Source: Solobacterium sp. (GTDB taxonomy: Bacteria; Bacillota_I; Bacilli_A; Erysipelotrichales; Erysipelotrichaceae). From it: a DNA stretch of 64,000 nt. The notes under the pieces were generated by a model, which searched no databases, was not told the origin of the DNA, and worked only from the letters and a program-made list of their open reading frames with translations. Position 1 is the first letter of the stretch; the number at the start of each line of letters is the position of its first letter. This document shows, piece by piece, positions 7,719 to 16,778 of the stretch. Made by a program: the position numbers and the translations under genes. Where the stretch lies: assembly GCA_017469355.1 (NCBI GenBank), contig JAFUGM010000046.1, forward strand, positions 1 through 64,000, given 5' to 3'.

Positions 7719-8606
7719 TCAGTTTGAGTTCTTGACGAAATTTTGAGATACGTAATTTACAAACAGTTTTTCAGGAGTGCTAAGCTTCGTCTCTTTTCTA
7801 TATCCCATACCAAACTCATATTCAATTACGGGGGAAACAGGTAATAGTTTGATGCTGTGATCTACATAGGTTTTGGCAATTTCAATCGGCATAATAGCGA
7901 TGCCAACACCTGCTTTAACAAAGGATATACTGCTGATGGAGGAACCTTTATACACAATGGAAGGGGAAACCCCTGACTGATCAAACATCTTCATTATTAA
8001 TGTATAGAACGGTTCAAGTTCTGATGGAACAAGAAGCTTTCTGACCTTTAGATCTTCTATAGTTAATACTTCTTTGTCTGATAATGGATCATTATCAAGA
8101 ACCAAAGCAACGATACGTCCACTCCCAATTGGTAGAAAACAGGCATCTTTATTCAGGCTGAGATTACATGTACAGTAAAGATTGACCTCTCCGGAAGTAA
8201 ACATAGCTTCAAGATCTGGAATAAGGCCATCTCTAAGATCTAATTTGATATCTGGATAAGTCGTTTCGAATCCGGTGAATATCTTGTCGATGTGATAACA
8301 TTCCGGATGCATGATGGATCCAAGCACCACTTTATTTACCTGTTCACTTTTGTGCTGGAAAAGAAATGAATCAACTTCCTCATAGGATGAAACGATAGCC
8401 TTGGCATAGGGCAAGAACTCGTATGCGAATGGTGTCATTCTAATCTTTTTTTTATCTCTCGAAAACAATTGCGTTCCCAGTTCTTTTTCAAGAGACATAA
8501 TGCGCTTTGATAACGCAGACTGTGTCATGAAAAGCCGTTCAGCCGCTGCACTGAAATTCAATGTTTCGGAAAGTACGATAAAGTTTTCGAGTTTTTCTCT
8601 ATCCAT
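7719..8606 (-). CDS. LysR-family transcriptional regulator
   Basis: A 295-residue LTTR. Its N-terminal winged HTH (residues 1-60, MDREKLENFIVLSETLNFSAAAERLFMTQ-type start) shows the NFSAAAERLFMTQSALSKRI recognition-helix region, followed by a periplasmic-binding-like effector domain. It is divergent from the VWA-LRR-MoxR-oxidoreductase operon across a 147-bp region containing a perfect T-N11-A dyad (8679-8697). LTTRs typically activate the divergent operon in response to a small ligand and repress themselves, and I infer the same here. The ligand is unknown. Confidence 0.93.
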   Translation of the reverse strand: MDREKLENFIVLSETLNFSAAAERLFMTQSALSKRIMSLEKELGTQLFSRDKKKIRMTPFAYEFLPYAKAIVSSYEEVDSFLFQHKSEQVNKVVLGSIMHPECYHIDKIFTGFETTYPDIKLDLRDGLIPDLEAMFTSGEVNLYCTCNLSLNKDACFLPIGSGRIVALVLDNDPLSDKEVLTIEDLKVRKLLVPSELEPFYTLIMKMFDQSGVSPSIVYKGSSISSISFVKAGVGIAIMPIEIAKTYVDHSIKLLPVSPVIEYEFGMGYRKETKLSTPEKLFVNYVSQNFVKNSN

Positions 8607-8678
8607 GTTTATTCTCAGGGATGCTGTGATGCAGTAAGCAACCTATTCTTATTTCTTCATAATAGTAGCATGGCAAAA

Positions 8679-8697
8679 CTATTCCATCACGGAATAG
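8679..8697. promoter_or_regulatory. LysR-type operator dyad in divergent promoter
   Basis: CTATTCC-atcac-GGAATAG is a perfect 7-bp inverted repeat containing T-N11-A (TTCCATCACGGAA), the LTTR consensus. Its centre lies about 64 bp upstream of the predicted start of the rightward operon, the usual place for the LTTR recognition site. Confidence 0.7.
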
Positions 8698-8715
8698 ATT
8701 GAGATTTTATTGGAA

Positions 8716-8745
8716 TTGATGACGTATTTTTGTCAATCCTATAAT
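8716..8745 (+). promoter_or_regulatory. Sigma-A promoter of the MoxR-VWA operon
   Basis: TTGATG (8716-8721), an 18-bp spacer and TATAAT (8740-8745). Predicted transcription start is about 8752, two bases before the ATG at 8754, so the first mRNA would be essentially leaderless. Confidence 0.7.
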
Positions 8746-8753
8746 CAGCTTAG

Positions 8754-10058
8754 ATGAAGACGCTTACAGAACGTGACAAGCAGGTTGATGAACTTGCAAA
8801 AGAGATCGTGCAGTTAGCCAGGAATATCATTCTTATGAATATGCGATATATGGCGCGTGCCATTGGCAATATCAAAATGGTTTCCGACATGAGTTATGGG
8901 TTTGCGTCCAATGCTTCATATATTGTTTACAGTCCATACTCTATCCTCATAGCTTACAGAGAAGATGAAAATCTTATTACTCGCAATTTGATGCATGCGT
9001 ATCTTCATGAATTATTCAGGCACAGCTTCGTATCTGACAATATTCATCAGGCGTTGTGGAATCTGGCAAGTGATATCGCCGTAGAGAATGTCATTAACAG
9101 TTTGAACAAGGATGTTTTACATGCGGAGAGGGAACGAAAGCAGAAAGATATCCTGGAAAGATTATCGTCAGTTCTACCTTCGCTAAGTGCGGAACGAATA
9201 TACAGCTATCTGGTCGAGGGAAATATTCCGGCGTATGAGTACGATGCGTGGCACGAAGTATTCAAAGGTGATGATCATGAGCTATGGTATGACACAAAGA
9301 ATGCAGACTACCGTGTTTCGACAGATATTGATCTGGAACGGCTATGGCAGGACATCTCAAAAAAGATGCTGAATGAACTTGAAACCGTTGGTGGAAAAAA
9401 GACAGCTCTTGTTCAAAGCATGAGAGAGATCAATAGAACCCGCTATAACTATACCGAGTTCCTGAAACGGTTTGGTGTGCACAACGAAACTATGCGGATT
9501 TCCGAGGAGGAATTTGATACAAGCTACTATACCTACGGCCTGGAACTCCTTGGCAATATACCTTTAATTGAACCTTTGGAGTACAGCGATTATCAAAAAA
9601 TCCGTGACTTTGTGATAGCGATCGATACTTCTGGAAGTGTTCAAGGAGAAATCGTTCAGAAATTCATCCAGCATACTCATGATGTACTTGCGTCACAGAA
9701 TCGTTTTGACCAGGATATGAATCTTTATATCCTTCAATGTGATGATGAGATACGTGATATCGCTGTAATAAATACTAAAGAGGAATTTGAACATTACTTC
9801 AAGGAACGAGAAATCAAAGGTCTTGGACGTACTGATTTCAGACCAGTATTTACTTACATCAATCAATTAATGAAGGAACGCAGGATCAGGGATATGCGTG
9901 GCCTATTGTACTTCACTGATGGTAAGGGGAAGTTTCCGGAACAGGCACCCTCCTATGATACGGCATTTATCATTCATAACGATTCGATGAGTGAGATTTA
10001 TGTGCCAGAGTGGGCAATGAAGATTGAGCTGATGGGCGAAGAAATCATGAATCTATAG
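8754..10058 (+). CDS. VWA-like metallopeptidase-family protein (DUF2201/COG3864 type)
   Basis: The N-terminal half holds a zinc-peptidase-like helix, HAYLHELFRH (His81, His85, Glu86, His90). The C-terminal von Willebrand A domain has the MIDAS motif DTSGS (291-295) and a second metal ligand in GRTDFRP (about Thr360-Asp361). This matches predicted metal-dependent peptidases fused to VWA that are encoded beside MoxR AAA ATPases; the ATPase lies two genes downstream. In known MoxR-VWA pairs (RavA-ViaA, CbbQ-CbbO, NorQ-NorD) the VWA partner recognises a client enzyme. The ATG at 8754 sits only 8 nt behind TATAAT. A later ATG (8835) with AGGA is an alternative start. Confidence 0.8.
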   Translation: MKTLTERDKQVDELAKEIVQLARNIILMNMRYMARAIGNIKMVSDMSYGFASNASYIVYSPYSILIAYREDENLITRNLMHAYLHELFRHSFVSDNIHQALWNLASDIAVENVINSLNKDVLHAERERKQKDILERLSSVLPSLSAERIYSYLVEGNIPAYEYDAWHEVFKGDDHELWYDTKNADYRVSTDIDLERLWQDISKKMLNELETVGGKKTALVQSMREINRTRYNYTEFLKRFGVHNETMRISEEEFDTSYYTYGLELLGNIPLIEPLEYSDYQKIRDFVIAIDTSGSVQGEIVQKFIQHTHDVLASQNRFDQDMNLYILQCDDEIRDIAVINTKEEFEHYFKEREIKGLGRTDFRPVFTYINQLMKERRIRDMRGLLYFTDGKGKFPEQAPSYDTAFIIHNDSMSEIYVPEWAMKIELMGEEIMNL

Positions 10059-10061
10059 CAT

Positions 10062-10748
10062 ATGAAAGAGTTTGTAGTTGATGAGAGCAGGATCGTAGCA
10101 GGTCATGTAATAGATGGGATTTTTGCGGAGGATGAAACACTTGAAAACGTGATTATTCCTGAGGGCGCAATATCCATAGGCCCAGTTGCTTTCTATGGTT
10201 GCAGGAATCTTAAGAAGATTCAGCTTCCACAAAGTTTAAGGGTGATTGGGGAACGGGCGTTCAGTGAAACCGGGTTAGAAGAAATTCTTGTGCCTGAGCG
10301 TGTTGAACGGATATGTGAGAGCGCACTTTATGGATCGGAACACCTTCGAAGTGTACAGATACTTGGGAAAGATACGATCATTGAAAAAGATGTATTCGGG
10401 TGTTGCGACAATGTTGTGGAATGTTTTATCGGGTGTGGATTTCCGGAACTTATAGGGAACTACGAAGAAGTGCAGTATACATTGTTCTATTTATCTTCAT
10501 ATAAACGTCATGATGATAAAACCGGTAGACGTGCCAGGAAATTCATAAGTGAGAATCAGGATCTGATCATGGAATGGATTATCAAGGCAAATAATGTGCC
10601 TGCGCTGAAAGGGATATTCGATATGAATCTCTTACAAGGTGATAACGATGCTTATATCACTAAGGCGAATGAAAGCGGAAGAGTAGAAATCACATCCATT
10701 CTGATGAATATGCACATGAACGAAAGGGACGGAGGAATTGAGTTATGA
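10062..10748 (+). CDS. BspA-type LRR protein with ankyrin-like C-terminus
   Basis: The 228-residue protein has about four BspA-like leucine-rich repeats (residues ~25-125; for example VIIPEGAISIGPVAFYGC and IQLPQSLRVIGERAF). A helical tail (~170-220) follows, whose ALKGIFDM...KANESGRVEITSILM pattern resembles ankyrin-like repeats seen after LRRs in gut Firmicutes. There is no signal peptide, so it should be cytoplasmic, unlike classical surface BspA proteins. It sits between the VWA protein (3-bp gap) and the MoxR ATPase (4-bp ATGA overlap), so it is probably an adaptor or substrate-recognition subunit of that machine. Exact role unknown. Confidence 0.75.
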   Translation: MKEFVVDESRIVAGHVIDGIFAEDETLENVIIPEGAISIGPVAFYGCRNLKKIQLPQSLRVIGERAFSETGLEEILVPERVERICESALYGSEHLRSVQILGKDTIIEKDVFGCCDNVVECFIGCGFPELIGNYEEVQYTLFYLSSYKRHDDKTGRRARKFISENQDLIMEWIIKANNVPALKGIFDMNLLQGDNDAYITKANESGRVEITSILMNMHMNERDGGIEL

Positions 10749-12211
10749 ATATAGCTGATGCAAAAAAACAGGTGGAAAACACCATCATTGCTTATTCCGC
10801 AAAGGATGAAAACGGCAGCTATCTTTTGGAACCTGATGAACAACGCCCATTGTTTCTCATGGGCCCTCCCGGTATTGGTAAGACTGCAATTGTCAGGCAG
10901 ATAGCGGAAGAAAGAGGCCTGGGCTTCGTCAGTTATTCGATCACACATCATACTCGTCAATCCGCACTTGGTTTGCCGAAGATCGTACATAAGAAGTTTG
11001 AAGAAACTGAATACGATGTTTCTGAGTATACGATGAGTGAGATTATCTCTTCCATATATGATGTGATTGCTGAAACTGGATTAAAAGAGGGCATACTCTT
11101 TCTGGATGAAGTCAATTGTGTTTCTGAGACACTGACACCAAGTATGCTGCAGTTTCTGCAGTTTAAAATGTTTGGTCGGCATAAAGTGCCTGAGGGCTGG
11201 ATCATTATCACTGCTGGAAATCCGGTGGAATATAACCGGAATGCGAAAGAATTCGACATTGTGACATGGGATAGACTTAAGAGAATTGATATTGAACCTG
11301 ACTTTGATGCATGGAAGGAATATGCCTATACCACTGAACTTCATGCCAGTGTGATTACTTACCTTGAAGCTCGTAAAGGGAATTTTTACAAAGCAGAATC
11401 TACTGTCGATGGAAAGCGATTTGTGACCCCAAGAAGCTGGGCTGATCTAAGCCGTATTATCAGGGTTTATGAGTATCTTGGCATAGAAGTAGATTTAAAA
11501 CTCGTTGAACAATACCTGCAGGATAAGGATATCGCTGAGGATTTTATCTCCTATTATGATCTCTATTCAAAATATAAAGCGGATTACAGGATACAGGAAA
11601 TTCTGAACGGAACGGAGGGCAGTGATATCGATCACAGGGCTGCTTCAGCACCGTTTGATGAGCGGTTGTCACTTCTTGGCCTGCTATTGGATAACACAAT
11701 GGCTGATATTGCGGCTGTTATTCAGAAAGAAGATGAGCTCAAAGAACTTGTAAAGCTTTTACGTGAAGTGAAACAGGGGACACCAATACAAGAAGTTACA
11801 GAACATGAAGAAGCTCTTCTCAAACGATATCTCAGAATGGGAGTTCTTTCACATGAGGCTCGCCTTAAATATGAAAGAGTTATTTCCTTTTTAAATAAAC
11901 ATAGTGAAACAAATCGTTTTGAGGAGATCAAAACAGATTATGATGCTCTTCTTTCTGAAACTAGGGAGTCTGCGGCTTCAGCTAAGGCGAAACTTGATCA
12001 TCTATTCGACTTCCTGGAAACGGTATGGGGTGACAGCCAGGAGATGGTAATTCTAGTGACAGAACTTACTGTCAGTGCATATGCATCACGCTTCATTGCC
12101 AGATATGGCAGTGAAAAGTATCAGAAATATAGCGAATCACTAAAACTGTACGAACGAAAGCTAGAAATAAATAGAAAAGGAGATCTATTATGGCAAAATT
12201 CGACATTGTAA
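10745..12211 (+). CDS. MoxR-type AAA+ ATPase
   Basis: A 488-residue AAA+ protein with Walker A GPPGIGKT (40-47), Walker B ILFLDE (117-122) and a sensor-1-like ITAGNP (about 155-160). The region resembles MoxR/DUF-type helix-2-insert ATPases that act with VWA proteins. Residues ~290-488 form a long, charged, helical extension beyond the usual MoxR length (~310-330). It starts with a strong GGAGG SD and overlaps the LRR gene by 4 bp. Its end overlaps the next gene by 22 bp. The operon context suggests it remodels, or inserts a cofactor into, the oxidoreductases encoded downstream; this is inference. Confidence 0.85.
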   Translation: MNIADAKKQVENTIIAYSAKDENGSYLLEPDEQRPLFLMGPPGIGKTAIVRQIAEERGLGFVSYSITHHTRQSALGLPKIVHKKFEETEYDVSEYTMSEIISSIYDVIAETGLKEGILFLDEVNCVSETLTPSMLQFLQFKMFGRHKVPEGWIIITAGNPVEYNRNAKEFDIVTWDRLKRIDIEPDFDAWKEYAYTTELHASVITYLEARKGNFYKAESTVDGKRFVTPRSWADLSRIIRVYEYLGIEVDLKLVEQYLQDKDIAEDFISYYDLYSKYKADYRIQEILNGTEGSDIDHRAASAPFDERLSLLGLLLDNTMADIAAVIQKEDELKELVKLLREVKQGTPIQEVTEHEEALLKRYLRMGVLSHEARLKYERVISFLNKHSETNRFEEIKTDYDALLSETRESAASAKAKLDHLFDFLETVWGDSQEMVILVTELTVSAYASRFIARYGSEKYQKYSESLKLYERKLEINRKGDLLWQNSTL

Positions 12212-13725
12212 TTGTTGGTGCCGGCAACGCCGGTATCAGCGCAGCTGTCACGTGTGCGGCTCAAGGCAAAAAGACATTGCTGATTGACCAGCACAATCTC
12301 CCCGGCGGTTGCGCATCCAGTTTCATCAGGGGGAGATTTGAGTTCGATCCAAGCGTTCACGAAATCGCAGACTACGGGCCAGAAAACAACAAAGGTAGTG
12401 TCCGGCTCATGATGGAGCGCAACGGTATCAACGTAGATTGGATTACCGTGCCCGAGTGTTATAGATGTATATCCACATATTCTGATGGCACTCCTATGGA
12501 TGTTACTATGCCTTGCGGCAGAGAGGCGTTCATTGATGCTATGGAAAAGTATGTGCCTGGTTCAAGGAAGTCCGTGACTGATTTCTTTGATCTGATGCTG
12601 GAAGTCAATGCGGCACAGGAATACATGATGGATGGAACACCTAATGATTCGAAATATATGCAAAAGCATTTTCCGAATGTTCTCAGAACCTGCGGCTACA
12701 ACACACTAAAAGTATTAAAGGCAATGAAGATGCCTGAAAAAGCAATTGAAATCATGAGCGTCTATTGGCCGTATCTTGGTATGCCACTGGATCAGATCAA
12801 CTTCTTCCATTACATCAATATGATGAACGTATATGTTGAAAGACAAGCCGTCATTCCACATCATACTTCGCATCAGATCTCAATGGCTTTCATGAACCGG
12901 TTCTATGAACTTGGTGGTGAAGCTTGGTTCAACTGCAGAGCTGAAGAATTTCTGTTCGATGGCGATAAGGTTTGCGGTGTGAGGACCAGTCTTGGAATCG
13001 TGGAGTGCGATCAGGTACTTGCAAATATTAATCCCGATATCATCTATGCCAAGATGATGCCAAAAGAACTTGTTCCGGAACGGGAAAAGAAGCTCTTTGC
13101 TGCTCGTAATCAGAATTACAGCACAAAATTCGCCATGGTTTATATGGCACTCAATAAGCCGATTGAAGAGATTGGCATCAAGGATTACTGTATCTTCTTC
13201 CAGGGTTCTGCAGATTCACGCAGAGAGTATGAAAACATGAAGAAGCTCGATAATGATTACAACATCCTGATCAGCTACAATACTCTGATTCCTGATTTCT
13301 CTCCAGAGGGTACTAGTGTAATCAGTTTTACAAAGCTTTTCAGCAAGTCTGATGAATGGTCAAAAATCAAGCCAGAAGATTACTACAAGGTCAAGGACAG
13401 AATGATTGCCAAGTGCATTGACGACGTGAAGAGAAGACTTGGTATTGATTTAACTCCTTACATTGAAGAAGTTGAAGTAGCTACCCCGATGACATTTGCA
13501 AGATACCTTGGTACACCAGAGGGAACTCCTTATGGATATGAATTGCCTGAGTGGGACAGCATGCTTGCCAGAATGATGGATATTAACAAGAATTTCCCGA
13601 TCAAGGGATTACGTCATATTGGCGCTGCGTCCTTCCGTGGTGATGGATATTCATCAACCTGGCTGAATGGAGATGTCTGTGCGCAGCTTGCCTGCAAGGA
13701 TCTTGAGGAAGGAGGAACAAACTAA
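12190..13725 (+). CDS. CrtI/phytoene-desaturase-like FAD oxidoreductase
   Basis: This 511-residue protein begins with the FAD dinucleotide-binding motif IVGAGNAGISAA (about 9-20) followed by GGCASS, as in the NAD(P)/FAD-dependent phytoene-desaturase-like family. The C-terminal flavin motif (LRHIGAASFRGDGYSSTWLN region) is also present. The family includes carotenoid desaturases, retinol saturases and many uncharacterised anaerobe enzymes. With no isoprenoid genes nearby, carotenoid chemistry is unlikely. The start has AAAGGAGA. The gene ends one base into the next (TAATG), so it is tightly coupled to the FNR/2Fe-2S reductase, its probable electron donor. Confidence 0.8.
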   Translation: MAKFDIVIVGAGNAGISAAVTCAAQGKKTLLIDQHNLPGGCASSFIRGRFEFDPSVHEIADYGPENNKGSVRLMMERNGINVDWITVPECYRCISTYSDGTPMDVTMPCGREAFIDAMEKYVPGSRKSVTDFFDLMLEVNAAQEYMMDGTPNDSKYMQKHFPNVLRTCGYNTLKVLKAMKMPEKAIEIMSVYWPYLGMPLDQINFFHYINMMNVYVERQAVIPHHTSHQISMAFMNRFYELGGEAWFNCRAEEFLFDGDKVCGVRTSLGIVECDQVLANINPDIIYAKMMPKELVPEREKKLFAARNQNYSTKFAMVYMALNKPIEEIGIKDYCIFFQGSADSRREYENMKKLDNDYNILISYNTLIPDFSPEGTSVISFTKLFSKSDEWSKIKPEDYYKVKDRMIAKCIDDVKRRLGIDLTPYIEEVEVATPMTFARYLGTPEGTPYGYELPEWDSMLARMMDINKNFPIKGLRHIGAASFRGDGYSSTWLNGDVCAQLACKDLEEGGTN

Positions 13726-14933
13726 TGGCTCTCAACATCAAAGTAGGTCCGATCGGACTCTTGGATATGCTTAAATTCGCTAATCTTGATAAGGACAGAG
13801 ACAAGGTGATTAATGCCGCTCCAGCGAAAGAGATTACAGCGAACTTCCCGATTAACAACTTTGCTAAATCACAACATCCTGATTATCAGAAATTTGTGAT
13901 TGATGAGATCATTGACCATACATCTGCCGGGGCTAAGACATTTGTTCTGAAACGGGCAGATGGCAAAACTGCTTCCTATTTCAGAGCTGGTCAGTACATT
14001 TCTTTGAAGTTGCCGATTGGTGACAGTGTTGTTAGTCGCCCGTATTCCATTTCTTCTTCACCAAAGTGGGCGTTTGAAGGAAAGGTTGCGGTAACAGTAA
14101 AAACAAATCCAGGTGGCTTTGCGGCAGATTGGATGCTTACGAACTTCAAAGTTGGTGATGAAGTGATCGGTTCTGAAGGTCTCGGCAATTTCTGCTATGA
14201 ATCGTATCGCGATGCTAATCATGTTATTGCATTAGCGGGTGGATCAGGAATTACACCGTTCCTGTCTATGGCATATGCAATTCGCGATGGTATTGAAGAT
14301 TTCAAACTTACGATTCTTTTTGGAAGCAGAAATGAAGAAGCGATCTTATTCAAGAAAGAGTTTGATGAAATCTGCGCAGTTACCGATAAGGTGAAAGTTG
14401 TACATGTTCTTTCGAATGAAGAGAAGGAAGGCTATGAGCATGGCTTCATTACAGCTGAATTGATTCAGAAGTATGCGGGTAATGAGCCGTACAGTATATT
14501 TATATGTGGCCCTGAAGCAATGTACAGATTTGTACAGAAAGAAGTTGTAAAGCTTCAGCTTGATAAGAAGTACGTTCGCCAGGAATTCCTCGGCGCCACA
14601 AAAACAGTCTGGGAACAGCCTGGATACCCGAAAGAGGCGAAAGACAAAGTGTTCAAACTGACAGTGAAACAGGGAGACAAGGAAATCGTTTGTGACTGTA
14701 ATGCGAATGAACCTATTCTTGTTGCGGTAGAACGAGCAGGAATTAAAGCGCCGTCGAGATGCAGAGCAGGTGAATGTGGCTGGTGCAGATCCAGAGTCAT
14801 ATCTGGAGAAGTGTTTGTTCCTGAGGAAACGGATGGCAGAAGATGGGCAGACAAACAAAGCAGTGAGATTCATCCATGCGCAAGTTTTGCCTTATCCGAT
14901 TTGACCATTGTGGTTCCTGGTGAATATTTCTGA
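13725..14933 (+). CDS. FNR-type flavoreductase with C-terminal 2Fe-2S domain
   Basis: The 402-residue protein has an N-terminal ~60-residue extension and then a ferredoxin-NADP+ reductase module: FAD motif SRPYSISS and NAD(P)-binding GGSGITPFLSMAY. A plant-type ferredoxin domain follows, with ligands Cys346, Cys351, Cys354 and Cys385 in the C-X4-C-X2-C-X30-C arrangement. This domain order matches phenol-hydroxylase/Hcp-type reductases that move electrons from NAD(P)H through FAD to 2Fe-2S to a partner. The partner is most likely the CrtI-like flavoprotein encoded directly upstream with overlapping codons. The operon's terminator follows. Confidence 0.87.
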   Translation: MALNIKVGPIGLLDMLKFANLDKDRDKVINAAPAKEITANFPINNFAKSQHPDYQKFVIDEIIDHTSAGAKTFVLKRADGKTASYFRAGQYISLKLPIGDSVVSRPYSISSSPKWAFEGKVAVTVKTNPGGFAADWMLTNFKVGDEVIGSEGLGNFCYESYRDANHVIALAGGSGITPFLSMAYAIRDGIEDFKLTILFGSRNEEAILFKKEFDEICAVTDKVKVVHVLSNEEKEGYEHGFITAELIQKYAGNEPYSIFICGPEAMYRFVQKEVVKLQLDKKYVRQEFLGATKTVWEQPGYPKEAKDKVFKLTVKQGDKEIVCDCNANEPILVAVERAGIKAPSRCRAGECGWCRSRVISGEVFVPEETDGRRWADKQSSEIHPCASFALSDLTIVVPGEYF

Positions 14934-14967
14934 GATTATTGTGAATAACTGAATATCTATCCTCCAG

Positions 14968-15012
14968 AAAACGTCCGGTAGCTGGATACCAATTCAGCAT
15001 AGCGGACGTTTT
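14968..15012 (+). terminator. Terminator of the MoxR-VWA/oxidoreductase operon
   Basis: AAAACGTCCG (14968-14977) and CGGACGTTTT (15003-15012) form a perfect stem, with an inner GCTG/CAGC pairing in the loop. Confidence 0.8.
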
Positions 15013-15071
15013 CGCATATCGGGATTACTGGCCCATCAGACTTGATGGCACATGTTTTTTTGCAAAAGAGC

Positions 15072-15791
15072 TTATATCACACTGGGATAGGTGCTTTTTA
15101 TATAGAATTCCTTCATATCATCTAAGCGCAGACAGCCCAGGGTCTGCCCGAAGACACAGCCGCAGTCAATATGAAGCAGGTTCTTCCCATGAACAATCTG
15201 CCCGGCATATTGCCGACCATAGAGGAAGGTTGGCATATGACCGACGATCATCGTCACATCCTCAAAGGGGTTATCATCGATACCGATATGACTCCAGATC
15301 AGTTCGTTCTCCGGTATATCGGAAATCCGTATGCCAGCTTTGCAGTAACTGCCAAGCCCTGCATGAACGATCAGGAATTTCTGACCGCGCAGGGTCAGCT
15401 CCTGGTAGAGTTTCTTATTCTCCAGGTAATTCTGGATGTCATAACAGACAGGATAATCCAGATCCATGAACTGGTCTGCGGTAATAAGACCGCCATTATT
15501 GTGCATCCAGTTCTGAAAATCCATATTCATGAAAAACAGATGTCCCGGGTCTTTCTTTCCCTGAATCAGATCAGCGGTATACTGTGCCAGCCACATATCA
15601 TGGTTGCCAAAGATCAGATGCATGTTGTCATGTGCCATGATCAGACGCAGAAGATCCATCGGATATTTTCCCCGGTCACATACATCTCCATCGATATACA
15701 GCTCATCGTATTCACTGAATTCAATTTTCTCCAGCATCTGCTCGAATTCTTCCAGACATCCGTGCAGATCGGAAATCACATAAGTCGACAT
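15072..15791 (-). CDS. Ser/Thr phosphatase-like metallophosphoesterase
   Basis: A 239-residue calcineurin-like phosphoesterase with the metal-binding motifs in order: SDLHG (about 7-11), GDVCDRG and GNHDMW, then a later GHMPT histidine motif. It resembles bis(5'-nucleosyl)tetraphosphatases and PrpA/PrpE-type protein phosphatases; the substrate cannot be decided. I start at 15791 because conserved sequence (MSTYVISDLHG) begins there. An in-frame ATG at 15821 would add ten residues. Neither start has a good SD. It is divergent from yebC. Confidence 0.85.
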   Translation of the reverse strand: MSTYVISDLHGCLEEFEQMLEKIEFSEYDELYIDGDVCDRGKYPMDLLRLIMAHDNMHLIFGNHDMWLAQYTADLIQGKKDPGHLFFMNMDFQNWMHNNGGLITADQFMDLDYPVCYDIQNYLENKKLYQELTLRGQKFLIVHAGLGSYCKAGIRISDIPENELIWSHIGIDDNPFEDVTMIVGHMPTFLYGRQYAGQIVHGKNLLHIDCGCVFGQTLGCLRLDDMKEFYIKSTYPSVI

Positions 15792-15848
15792 AAGCAGTAC
15801 GATTTTACCACAGCAATTCATGCTCAGGCGGGCCAGCTAAAGAATTTC

Positions 15849-15877
15849 TTCACAGTGGCGGGGCGGTTTGCTATAAT
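15849..15877 (+). promoter_or_regulatory. Promoter of yebC
   Basis: TTCACA (15849-15854), a 17-bp spacer and TATAAT (15872-15877), 36 bp before the ATG. Confidence 0.75.
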
Positions 15878-15913
15878 TCAGAGGACATTAAAGTGAAAGA
15901 GGGTTGATTAACT

Positions 15914-16642
15914 ATGGGAAGAGCACATGTAGTGCGTGCTGCGGCTATGGCAAAGACTGCCGCAATGAAATCAAAACTGTATTCGCGTTTTGGCAAGGAA
16001 CTGTATATCGCTGCCAAATCCGGTGTCCCTGATCCCGAAATGAACCTTGCGCTTGCCCGTAAGATTAAGGAAGCCAAGTCCAATCAGGTACCTGCGGATG
16101 TAATCAAACGCGCGATTGACAAGGCGAAAGGCGGCGGCGGAGAAGATTATACCGAGTGCCGGTACGAGGGGTTTGGCCCTGGAAACAGCACCGTAATCGT
16201 GGACTGCCTGACAGACAATACCAACCGTGCATATACTGAGGTGAAGACGGTATTCAACAAATGCAAAGGCGCAAAGCTTGCCGGCGCAGGTGCGGTTTCC
16301 TTCAATTACGAACAGTGTGGTCTCTTCTATTTCCCGTATGAGGATGAAGAGGGAATGCTGGACGCGATGATGGAAGCGGATGTGGATGTCAGTGATCTCT
16401 CGGTGGAAGATGGTGTCATGATGGTCAAGACCGCATTCTCCGATTTCTCCAAGGCGCAGGATGCGATTGAAACATTGATTCCGGGTGTGGAATTTGAAAC
16501 CTGTGAAGTGACGATGCTGCCGAATGAGTATGTGACTCTTACTGATCCAGAGGAGATCGAAGCTTACAACAAGCTCATCAACATGCTGAATGACGCAGAT
16601 GATGTAAATAAGGTTTACACCAACGTACAGATTGAGGAGTAA
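15914..16642 (+). CDS. yebC: YebC/PmpR family protein
   Basis: The 242-residue protein is full length for the YebC/TACO1 family. It has the KSKLYSRFGKELYIAAKSG N-terminal region, a Gly-rich KAKGGGGEDY segment and the EGFGPGNSTVIVDCLTDN core. Family members act as transcription regulators in some bacteria, and recent work ties them to relieving ribosome stalling. It is monocistronic, with its own promoter and terminator. Confidence 0.95.
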   Translation: MGRAHVVRAAAMAKTAAMKSKLYSRFGKELYIAAKSGVPDPEMNLALARKIKEAKSNQVPADVIKRAIDKAKGGGGEDYTECRYEGFGPGNSTVIVDCLTDNTNRAYTEVKTVFNKCKGAKLAGAGAVSFNYEQCGLFYFPYEDEEGMLDAMMEADVDVSDLSVEDGVMMVKTAFSDFSKAQDAIETLIPGVEFETCEVTMLPNEYVTLTDPEEIEAYNKLINMLNDADDVNKVYTNVQIEE

Positions 16643-16663
16643 TTGGTTCTCCACAAAACGAAT

Positions 16664-16702
16664 AAAGCAGAGAATGGAAGTTACAGAATTCTCTGCTTTT
16701 TT
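16664..16702 (+). terminator. Terminator after yebC
   Basis: AAAGCAGAGAAT (16664-16675) pairs perfectly with ATTCTCTGCTTT (16688-16699) and runs into T's. Confidence 0.93.
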
Positions 16703-16778
16703 AACACATGAAAGATTAAGAACTCTCAGCCTGGATTTAGCTTATGATGGAACTCATCAAAACGTGGAGGAAAGCGTT

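Noticed and set aside
15031-15060. CCATCA/TGATGG hairpin before the phosphatase gene end as a further terminator
   Set aside because: The stem is short and the T-run is several bases away. The strong terminator at 14968-15012 already serves the operon.
16632-16778. N-terminal extension of tagD to 16632
   Set aside because: It would run through the yebC terminator. The conserved domain and GGAGG support the ATG at 16779.
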